The notes under the pieces: generated by a model | Told to the model about the DNA's origin: nothing | The model's input: the letters and a program-made list of their open reading frames with translations, nothing else | Database searches by the model: none | Shown here: one piece after another, positions 6,213 through 11,962 of the stretch | How the letters are laid out: each line of letters begins with the position of its first letter | Position numbering within the stretch: the stretch's first letter is position 1 | DNA from: Actinomycetota bacterium | GTDB lineage: Bacteria; Actinomycetota; Acidimicrobiia; Acidimicrobiales; AC-14 | Length of the DNA stretch: 11,962 nucleotides | Assembly: GCA_020200615.1 (NCBI GenBank) | Contig: JAIVIH010000066.1 | Coordinates: 1 to 11,962 of the forward strand | Direction of reading: 5' to 3' | Translations under genes and position numbers: made by a program

Positions 6213-7078
6213 CTACCCGACCTTTATCTCCTGGAGCATCCCTTTGGTGACATGGGGCGGCCCGCCCGTGCGGTCGTTGATGAAACAGGCGAGGATCCAC
6301 GTCCCCCGCGTCAGGCGCAGGTCGGTCACGATTGATTCCCCCCGGTCGATGACGGCCAGGCCTACGGCGGCGTCGAAGTTCACCGGCGGGGGAGTGGTGG
6401 GGTTGTCCGAGGCGAAGAAGGTGCGGGCATCAGCAGGGGTGCGGCCACGACGTGGTGGAACTGGCGGCCCCGGTTGTCGAAACGGACGGACTGAGTGCCG
6501 GGCTTCAACCCGCGGGCGGTGAAGGTGTAGTCCCGGGCCGTGATCCGAGCGTCGCCATCGGGGAGGTCGGCGGCGCTCCCGCCACTGGTGACGGTGAACG
6601 CCACGAGGCCACCCCGTTCCAGGAAGCTCGGGGGGTTCCCGGGCCCCTCGGGCGCCCGCCCGTCGGCCAGATACCACTGACCCTCGGTGAGGCGCTGCAT
6701 GACCGTGACCGTCCTTCCGGGAGGGATCTGGACAGCGCCGCCGCCCTCGCGGATCCAGGCCGGGACGGGGGCGCCGGGTCGCTGGGTGGAGCGGAAGAAG
6801 TCCAGGACGTCGTCCCTGCTGCGATCATCCTCCACCCGCACGAGCTGGGCCTCGTGGACGGACTCACCCGAGTTCTTGACCCGGAGCTCGACCAGCCCAC
6901 TGCCCACGCTCGAGGGCGAGGAGATGCGCACCTCGCCCGGCGAAGGCTCTCGGATCTCGACGTCGAACCGGTTGGCCGCGCCCACGCCGCCGCTACCGCA
7001 GGCGGCCAGAGCGGGGCTGATCAGCACTGCGACCGCGAGCAGCGGAGCCCAGGCCCCACCTTCCCTCCAGCGGCCCAT
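6213..7078 (-). pseudogene. Two-domain lipoprotein gene, frameshifted
   Basis: From ATG 7078 (GGGGAGG ribosome site 4 nt before it) the protein opens with a lipoprotein signal MGRWREGGAWAPLLAVAVL and lipobox LAAC, acylation at Cys27. Two related domains follow. Domain 1 has VELRVKNSGESVHEAQLVR, DDVLDFF and RTVTVMQRLTEGQWYLADG. Domain 2 has TQSVRFDNRGRQFHHVVAAP, then, in another frame, DARTFFASDNPTTPPP, SIVTDLRLTRGTWILACFIND and the end GMLQEIKVG at TAG 6213. The frame break lies at about 6425-6445 and the first frame would stop at 6380. The conserved His motifs suggest a metal- or ligand-binding beta-sandwich (cupredoxin-like), but I do not recognise a named family. Both parts are well conserved in style, so the break is recent or a sequencing error. 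The protein would be anchored to the outer face of the membrane. Confidence 0.75.
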
Positions 7079-7183
7079 CAAACCTCCCCGCCCCCGACCC
7101 GTGGGCGGAAGGTACCTCAACCGTTGAGCGGACGTTCAGTCGGAGGGGAACGCCGTCGTCCGAGTCGCCGCGCCGCCCGCGGG

Positions 7184-8512
7184 TCACTGATCGGCGAGAA
7201 CGGCGTACGCCGCCATCCGGCCGGGCGTGCCCACGACGCCGCCGGAGGGGTTGGTGCCGGCGCCCGAGATGTAGAGGCCCTTCACGGGCGTGCGGTGGTC
7301 GCCCAGGGCCCGGGTCGGCCGGAGCGGGCCCAGCTGGTTGAGGGAGATGTCGAGGTACATGGGATGGGCCCCGGGCCAGCGCCCCTCCTTCTCCATGAGA
7401 TCGGGGGTCCAGGCGGCCACACCCCGCACCGAGCTTCGGAAACGCGGCGCCCGGGATTCGAGGGTGGTCAGGCAGGCGTCGATGAACTCCTCCCGGCGTG
7501 CGGGCCAGCCTCCCTTGACCTGCGCCGGCGCCGCCGGACACGCCACGTAGACGGTGTGGTGGCCGGGCGGGGCGAGGGTGGAGTCGATGGCGGAGGTCGT
7601 AAAGGAGTACAGCGGAGGATTCGCGGTCAGGTGCCCGGATTCGGCCGCACTCCAGGCGGCATTGAGGTCGTCCAGCCGGTCGACGTAGCTCTGCAGTCCG
7701 TTCCAGTCACCCGGCCGGCTGTCCGGATAGGGCGGGAGCCGGTCGGTGGCGACGTGCACCACGGCCTGCACCACGTTGCCCCGGCGGGCGGCGGCGAGGG
7801 CCGCTCCGGTGGTCCCGTCGAGAGGCGGGTCGAGCAGGTCCAGCAGCGCGGTCCGGGGGTCCATGGCGGTCACGACGGTCGTCGCCGGTATTCGTTCCCC
7901 GCCCTCGAGGACCACCGCTCGCACCTGCCCACCGCTCGTCTCGATCCTGGCCACCGGGGACGAGCACCGCACCGTGCCGCCGAGCTGCGTCAGCCGCCGG
8001 ACCAGGGCATCGATCAGCCCCTGAGCACCTCCAGCCGCATGCCACTGGCCGAACAGGTGATAGGCAGCCTGCCAGAAGGCGAACAGCGAGCCGCCGGAGG
8101 CGCGCGGGCCCATGCCGGCGTGGGCCGCGAACGCCGCCACCGGCCCGCGGGTGAGGTCGGAGGGGAGCCAGCGCCGCAGGAGGGCGTCGTAAGGGCCGAG
8201 GAGATCACGAACGACGCCGACGGGTTGGCGCCGGAGGGCCTGGAGGAGATGCCCGGCCCGGGCGGGAAGCCCCCGGGCCGTCCCCTCGCCCCGGACAGCA
8301 GGCAGGATCACCTTCACCAGGGGAGTGGCGACATCCATGAAGTGGCGGGAGTGGAGGTCGAAACGGAATCCGGGCACCGTCTCCTCGGTCCGGGAGCCTC
8401 CGCCGGGCCGATCCTGGGCCTCCAGGACGAGGACGTCCCGGCCCTCGCGAGCGAGGTAGCAGGCGGCGACGAGTCCGTTGTGACCGGCGCCGATGACGAC
8501 GTCAGGTGTCAG
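7184..8512 (-). CDS. Phytoene desaturase-like FAD-dependent oxidoreductase (probable CTG start)
   Basis: 442 residues of the CrtI/amine-oxidase FAD superfamily. The N-terminus reads TPDVVIGAGHNGLVAACYL with the dinucleotide-binding loop GAGHNG at residues 8-13, Glu at the end of strand 2 (VLVLEA), and GGGSRTEE. The C-terminal FAD motif is GLYISGAGTNPSGGVVGTPGR. The first ATG/GTG/TTG in frame is GTG 8377, which would remove the whole FAD loop. Upstream the frame is open only to a TAG at 8552-8554, and the only near-cognate codon in the right place is CTG 8510-8512, which gives the expected family start (M)TPDVVIGAGHNG. The gene overlaps the rhodanese gene end by 11 bp, so coupling may help this weak start. 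Substrate unknown: carotenoid precursors or another hydrophobic alkene/alcohol; no other carotenoid gene is nearby. Confidence 0.88.
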   Translation of the reverse strand: MTPDVVIGAGHNGLVAACYLAREGRDVLVLEAQDRPGGGSRTEETVPGFRFDLHSRHFMDVATPLVKVILPAVRGEGTARGLPARAGHLLQALRRQPVGVVRDLLGPYDALLRRWLPSDLTRGPVAAFAAHAGMGPRASGGSLFAFWQAAYHLFGQWHAAGGAQGLIDALVRRLTQLGGTVRCSSPVARIETSGGQVRAVVLEGGERIPATTVVTAMDPRTALLDLLDPPLDGTTGAALAAARRGNVVQAVVHVATDRLPPYPDSRPGDWNGLQSYVDRLDDLNAAWSAAESGHLTANPPLYSFTTSAIDSTLAPPGHHTVYVACPAAPAQVKGGWPARREEFIDACLTTLESRAPRFRSSVRGVAAWTPDLMEKEGRWPGAHPMYLDISLNQLGPLRPTRALGDHRTPVKGLYISGAGTNPSGGVVGTPGRMAAYAVLADQ

Positions 8513-9146
8513 GGTGCTGCCCGCCCGCGACGGAGTCGGGGTCGAGCACTCCTAGGACCACGCCGTTGGGCAGGGTCACCAGGGCGCCGGCCGCCTCCTC
8601 GTCCAGGTCGGCGAGCTCCAAGCTGGGGCGGATCGTGCCCGGCCCCAGCTCCATGAGGTCGATCACCTGGGCCTCCTCACTGGCCGCGGCCAGGCGCCCG
8701 GGCTCGAGGGCACCCAGCACGACGCCGGCGGCGGTGACGACCACGAAGGGGTTCCCCGACGCCTCGCCCGCCCGATCGGTGGGAAGGCACGTCGGGACGG
8801 GCAACAGGGCGCTGCCCACGAAGGGCCCGGACTCCCCTTCGACGGGCAGGTTGTAGGCCATCCAGTCGACCTTCCCGTCGACGTACTCGTAGACCTCGCT
8901 GAAGCCGTACTGCTCGAGCAGGCACGCTGCCCGGCTGCTGAGGTCTCAGAGGTTGTCGAAGCAGTAGACGACAACGGGCCGGTCCTTGCGCAGTTGACCA
9001 GCGCTTTCGCGACTCAAGTGGCGTACCGGTATGTGAATGGCCCCCGGGAGGTGCGCCTGGCGGTACTGGTCCGGCTCGAGCACCTCGAGCAGCTGTGCCC
9101 CCTCGGTGAGGAGCCGCTGTACGTCGTCACGTCCGACGGTTCTCAC
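8502..9146 (-). CDS. Rhodanese with CBS-like tail; in-frame TGA at the catalytic Cys position
   Basis: Start GTG 9146 is chosen because AGGAGG (9154-9159) lies 7 nt upstream; GTG 9152 is too close. The rhodanese domain is clear: VQRLLTEGAQLLEVLEPDQY, AHLPGAIHIPVRHL, RPVVVYCFDNL. Codon 67 is then TGA (8946-8948), and the same frame continues DLSSRAACLLEQYGFSEVY, EYVDGKVDWMAYNLP and a CBS-like C-terminal half (FVVVTAAGVVLGALEPGRL, ALVTLPNGVVLGVLDPDSV) to TGA 8502-8504, 214 residues in all. In relatives I recall, this loop reads YCWDxQCDLSPRAA, so the TGA replaces the Cys of the CxxxxR active-site loop. The intact downstream half argues for read-through as selenocysteine or Cys. A recent nonsense mutation or base error is the alternative. 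Likely role: sulfur or selenium transfer. It lies 34 bp after the DUF1059 gene. Confidence 0.8.
8919..8933 (-). promoter_or_regulatory. SECIS-like hairpin after the rhodanese TGA
   Basis: Numbering from the base after TGA 8946-8948, nt 13-18 (CGGGCA) pair with nt 22-27 (UGCCUG, one G-U) around the loop GCG at nt 19-21. Bacterial SECIS elements lie within the coding sequence just after the UGA, with a G early in a small apical loop about 16-37 nt downstream; this meets that loose rule. The pairing was worked out by hand, and GC-rich DNA forms such hairpins often, so on its own it is weak evidence. Confidence 0.4.
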
Positions 9147-9180
9147 CGGCACGCCTCCTGTCGTTCGCCCGGGTTCTGGC

Positions 9181-9357
9181 TCACGACTTTCGCAGATTCG
9201 CCCTGACGAAGCTGACGATGGTGTCCGTCGGAGTCCTCACCTTGTGCTTCTTCCGCACGTGCTCTGCGATCTTGGCGATCAGCTCATCCTCCGTCGCCCC
9301 TCGCGCCCGCCAACTGCAGGCGTGGCCGAGGTCCCTTCAGCGGAACTCATAGGCCAT
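9181..9357 (-). CDS. DUF1059 mini-protein; in-frame TGA at conserved Cys (codon 7)
   Basis: ATG 9357 follows a rich ribosome site (AGGAGGAGCGGAG). The frame reads MAYEFR, TGA (9337-9339), RDLGHACSWRARGATEDEL, IAKIAEHVRKKHKV, RTPTDTIVSFVRANLRKS, stop TGA 9181: 58 residues, the normal size for DUF1059. Family members begin YEFRCRD.G..C.W.A, so TGA stands at the first of two conserved cysteines, with Cys14 as the second, and the remainder (EDELIAKIAEHVRKKH helix) is intact. No alternative start could give a DUF1059 protein without passing the TGA. If recoded, residue 7 would be selenocysteine paired with Cys14 (U-x6-C), suggesting a redox or metal site. DUF1059 function is unknown. It seems to be the first gene of the leftward unit, 34 bp before the rhodanese gene. 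A dead gene or base error is possible but less likely given the same event next door. Confidence 0.78.
9308..9322 (-). promoter_or_regulatory. SECIS-like hairpin after the DUF1059 TGA
   Basis: Counting from the base after TGA 9337-9339, nt 15-18 (CGCC) pair with nt 26-29 (GGCG) around the 7-nt loop UGCAGUU (nt 19-25), with G as the second loop base. The loop begins at nt 19, the same distance as in the neighbouring rhodanese gene and close to that of the E. coli fdhF SECIS loop. The stem is short (4 bp), and it was folded only by hand. Confidence 0.4.
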
Positions 9358-9437
9358 CTTTCTCCGCTCCTCCTGCTTCCGCCGAGTCCTTGTGCGCTCT
9401 GGGTTCTTCGGCACGGCGGAGACGGTGGATGGAATTC

Positions 9438-9466
9438 TTCAGGACCCGTTTCCGACTGTCGATAGT
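9438..9466 (+). promoter_or_regulatory. Candidate promoter of the kinase gene
   Basis: TTCAGG (9438-9443) and GATAGT (9461-9466) are separated by 17 bp and resemble -35 and -10 elements of a housekeeping sigma factor; GATAGT is one base from the common actinobacterial TATAGT. They lie about 30 nt before the ATG at 9497, which has GGGGAG as ribosome site (9480-9485). The whole 139-bp gap (9358-9496) must also hold the leftward promoter of the DUF1059 unit, for which I saw no convincing boxes. Confidence 0.35.
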
Positions 9467-9496
9467 TAACAGACGGGAAGGGGAGACCGCCAAGAC

Positions 9497-11962
9497 ATGA
9501 CCGCTGACATCGGGCCGAGCCTCGGGACCGGGCTCGTTCTCGCCGGGCGCTTCGAGTGCACCCGCCTGCTGAAGAGCGGGCAGGGTGTGAGCACCTACGC
9601 GGCCTTCGACCTCCAGACCGAAGACGTGGTCGTGGTCAAGACCGTCGCCGCCAGCGAGGTCTCGTCGGCCGTACGGCTGCGGATGACCCATGAGGCCTTG
9701 ATCCTCCGCCGCCTCGAGACCCCGACCTTCCGGCCGCTGGTGGTCATCGGAAGCGACGGCGACCAGTTCTACCTGGTCCAGCCCTTCATCCCCGGGGTGA
9801 CGCTCCAGCAGCGCCTGGAGTCCACCGGCCGGCTGTCGGTCGACGCCGCCCTGCGGGTCGGGATCGACGTCCTCGGGGCCCTGCAGCACGCCCACGACGG
9901 AGACGTGCTCCATCGGGACGTCAAGCCCGCCAACGTGATCGTCAGCGAGGACGACCCGGTCCAGCGGGCGGTGCTGATCGACTTCGGCTTCGCCCAAAGC
10001 GCCTGGCTCGATCCCAGCGTGCGGGACGAGCCCGTCGGCACCGTCCGGTACCTGGCGCCTGAGGCGGCGGGGGCCATGGGGCGGACGGTGGTCGACGAGC
10101 GGGCCGACCTCTACTCGGTCGGCGTCCTCCTGTTCGAGTGCCTGGCCGGCCGGCCGCCCTTCGAGGGAAATGACGTGGGAGAGGTCCTCCGCCAGCACCT
10201 GAGCGCCCCCCCTCCGCCGTTGCGGGACCACCGAGCCGACGTTCCGCGGGCCCTGGAGGCAGCCATCCAGCGTCTGCTGCGCAAGGACCCCGACGAGCGG
10301 TACCAGTCGGCGGGCGCGATCCTCGCCGATCTGAAGTCCATCAAGGACGGGCGCGACCGGGGCGTGACCGACCCCGTCGTCGTCGTCGGCCTCCACGACC
10401 GCCGCCAAGCTCTCACCGAGCCTGCCTTCGTCGGTCGGTCGGCCGAGGTGGCCGCCCTCTCCGAGCTGGTCGAGCAGGCCCGCATGGGGAGGGGCCGTCT
10501 GGTCCTGGTGGAGGCCGAGTCGGGCGGTGGGAAAACGCGCCTCCTGGAGGAGCTGGTGCAGCACACCGGCCCGGGAGCGTGGATCCTGCGCGGCCAGGGC
10601 GTCGACCAGGCCGCCCAGGCCCCCTTCCAGGTGCTCGAGGGGGTGGCGGCGGGGATCTCCGCCGCGGCCGCAGTGCGGCCGGAGCTGGGCCCCGAGCTCC
10701 GGCGGCGCTTGGGGAACCGGGCGACCGCGGCGACCGCCGCCCTTCCCGCCCTCGGGCCCGTCCTGGCCCCCGAAGGGGTCGAGGATTCCGGCCCCGAGGC
10801 CTACGGCGAGACCCGAAGCCTCGACGCCCTGGGCGCCCTCCTGGATTCCCTGGGTGAGCCCGACCGCCCCGCTGTGGTCGTGCTGGACGACTGCCAGTGG
10901 GCCGACCACCTGAGCCTGACCCTTCTGCTCCGCTGGAGCGAGCGGGCCATCGCCGCCGGGGGCCACGTGATGGTGATCGCCGCCTACCGCTCCGAGGAGG
11001 TGGGCCCCAACCACGTCCTGCGCACCGTCTCCGGCGCCGCCCGCCTCGAGCTGGTGCCCTTCAGCGCGGAAGACGTCCACACCCTGGGAGAGTCGATGGC
11101 GGGACCCCTTCCCCCCGAGGCCATCGAAGTGATCGTCCGGCTGTCCGAAGGCAGCCCCTTCATGGCCTCCGCCGTGCTCAGGGGCCTGGTGGAAGCGGGT
11201 GCCCTGGTCAACACATCCGGCGGCTGGATCGTCGATCCGGCTCGCATGGCCAGCGTGCAGACATCCCGGCGTGCGGCGTTGTTCCTGGTGCGCCGCCTCG
11301 AGCTGCTTTCGCGTGACGCCCTCAACCTGCTGACGACGGGCGCCGTCCTCGGCAAGGAGTTCGATCTCGGGCTGGCCATCGACCTCGCCGGCCAGAACGC
11401 GCCGGCGGCGGCCGGGGCCCTGAAGGAGGCGGTTCGCCGTCGCATCCTGTGGGTCGACGAACCCACCAGTCGGTGCTCGTTCCGCCACGACAAGTTGCGG
11501 GAGGCGCTGCTCGCCAGGCTCGGAGAAGCCGAGCACCGCGCCCTCCACCTGCGAGCCGCGCTCCGGATCGAGGTCACCGACCGCGATCGCCCCTTCGAGC
11601 TGGCCTACCACTTCGACGCCGGCGGGAGGAGCGACCGGGCCCTGCCCTACGCCCTGCGAGCCGCGGAACAAGCCCGGAGCAGGCACGCCCTGGAGGTGGC
11701 GGTGGCGCACTACCGCATCGCCGAGCGGGCCACGGCCACCGACGCGGCGACGCGGGCGGAAGTGGCCGAGGGACTGGCCGACGTGTTGACCCTGCAAGGG
11801 GAGTACGGGGAGGCCACCGGCCATCTGGTTCAGGCGCGAGGCCTGGTCAAGGCCAAGGCCAAGCGGGCCGCCATCGAGGGAAAGCTGGGCGACGTCGCCT
11901 TCAAGCGGGGTGATCAGCGCCAGGCCCGGGAGCACCTCGAGGGAGCCCTGCGCATGCTGGGC
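9497..11962 (+). CDS. Ser/Thr protein kinase - AAA ATPase - TPR-like signalling protein (3' partial)
   Basis: ATG 9497 opens a frame that stays open to the window edge (822 codons, no stop). A protein kinase domain covers about 15-280: Lys48 (VVVKT), HRDVKPANVIV with catalytic Asp141, DFG Asp162, YLAPE, and ERADLYSVGVLLFE. The glycine-rich loop is degenerate (LLKSGQGVSTYAA). From about 310 (FVGRSAEVAALSEL) comes an AAA_16/STAND-type ATPase: Walker A ESGGGKT with Lys346 and Walker B VVVLDDCQWAD with Asp464-Asp465. An alpha-helical region then resembles TPR repeats (ALPYALRAAEQARSRHALEVA, GDVAFKRGDQRQAREHLEGAL). This order is that of PknK-type regulators and of the larger kinase-ATPase-GAF-histidine-kinase hybrids; the missing C-terminus would decide. 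No membrane segment is seen. It is divergent from the DUF1059 unit. Confidence 0.93.
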   Translation, partial: MTADIGPSLGTGLVLAGRFECTRLLKSGQGVSTYAAFDLQTEDVVVVKTVAASEVSSAVRLRMTHEALILRRLETPTFRPLVVIGSDGDQFYLVQPFIPGVTLQQRLESTGRLSVDAALRVGIDVLGALQHAHDGDVLHRDVKPANVIVSEDDPVQRAVLIDFGFAQSAWLDPSVRDEPVGTVRYLAPEAAGAMGRTVVDERADLYSVGVLLFECLAGRPPFEGNDVGEVLRQHLSAPPPPLRDHRADVPRALEAAIQRLLRKDPDERYQSAGAILADLKSIKDGRDRGVTDPVVVVGLHDRRQALTEPAFVGRSAEVAALSELVEQARMGRGRLVLVEAESGGGKTRLLEELVQHTGPGAWILRGQGVDQAAQAPFQVLEGVAAGISAAAAVRPELGPELRRRLGNRATAATAALPALGPVLAPEGVEDSGPEAYGETRSLDALGALLDSLGEPDRPAVVVLDDCQWADHLSLTLLLRWSERAIAAGGHVMVIAAYRSEEVGPNHVLRTVSGAARLELVPFSAEDVHTLGESMAGPLPPEAIEVIVRLSEGSPFMASAVLRGLVEAGALVNTSGGWIVDPARMASVQTSRRAALFLVRRLELLSRDALNLLTTGAVLGKEFDLGLAIDLAGQNAPAAAGALKEAVRRRILWVDEPTSRCSFRHDKLREALLARLGEAEHRALHLRAALRIEVTDRDRPFELAYHFDAGGRSDRALPYALRAAEQARSRHALEVAVAHYRIAERATATDAATRAEVAEGLADVLTLQGEYGEATGHLVQARGLVKAKAKRAAIEGKLGDVAFKRGDQRQAREHLEGALRMLG

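Noticed and set aside
6452..8656. 734-residue plus-strand open frame
   Set aside because: It covers parts of three minus-strand genes with clear motifs (lipoprotein, FAD oxidoreductase, rhodanese). Its own sequence is Arg/Gly/Pro-rich without domains, so it is a GC-driven shadow.
8909..8921. Palindrome CTGCTCGAGCAG as a regulatory site
   Set aside because: It is wholly inside the rhodanese coding sequence and explained by the codons for LLEQ; nothing else suggests a binding site.
8946..9152. A separate 68-residue rhodanese fragment and a separate 119-residue protein at 8502-8861
   Set aside because: Both lie in the same frame, split only by the TGA at 8946-8948, and the bridging codons complete the rhodanese domain, so they are one gene.
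8946..9339. TGA read as an ordinary sense codon throughout the genome
   Set aside because: Several genes here end naturally at TGA, including ATGA overlaps (1278-1281, 2031-2034) and 3163-3165, so TGA still works as a stop.
9347..11935. 862-residue minus-strand open frame opposite the kinase
   Set aside because: It has His/Gln/Gly/Ala-rich low-complexity translation with no recognisable domain. It is the antisense shadow of a clear kinase-ATPase reading that runs off the window.

Overview
High-GC chromosomal DNA with actinobacterial character. The signs are strong G/C bias at third codon positions, frequent GTG starts, a mycobacterial-type CmtR metal sensor, and TANNNT-type -10 boxes set so close to start codons that leaderless mRNAs are likely. 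The mix of a NuoF-like protein, a PAS-GAF-PP2C phosphatase, a kinase-ATPase hybrid and DUF1059 fits a deep-branching actinobacterium (Acidimicrobiia-like). That placement is inference. No RNA genes, insertion sequences or CRISPR arrays were seen.

Left part (1-3165). An unrecognised gene end (1-159) is followed by a DUF6855-like gene broken by a one-base frameshift (268-685). Next come two ArsR-type regulators that diverge from a 76-bp intergenic region. The leftward one is coupled by a 4-bp overlap to an SRPBCC/AHSA1 protein, with a perfect inverted repeat lying across its start codon. The rightward one is a CmtR-like Cd/Pb sensor with its three metal-binding cysteines, coupled by a 4-bp overlap to a short CDF-type cation transporter. 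A stand-alone CBS-pair protein follows.

Middle part (3174-9357), all on the minus strand and tightly packed, probably one transcription unit. In transcription order it holds a DUF1059 mini-protein, a rhodanese with a CBS-like tail, a phytoene-desaturase-like FAD oxidoreductase that appears to start at CTG, a lipoprotein with two related domains (frameshifted), a PAS-GAF-PP2C phosphatase, and a NuoF-like iron-sulfur flavoprotein lacking its N-terminal FMN loop.

Most notable: the first two genes of this unit each contain an in-frame TGA exactly where the family has a cysteine. In DUF1059 it is codon 7. In the rhodanese it is codon 67, the catalytic position of the CxxxxR loop. Both read on in frame to a full-length protein. 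Downstream of each TGA a small hairpin can be drawn by hand whose loop starts 19 nt after the TGA, as expected for a bacterial SECIS. Because other genes in the window stop at TGA, this points to selenocysteine (or cysteine) recoding of particular codons, not a changed genetic code. Two independent nonsense mutations or errors remain the alternative, and the frameshifts elsewhere in the window make that worth testing.

Right part (9497-11962). A divergent Ser/Thr kinase + AAA ATPase + TPR-like signalling protein runs off the window end.
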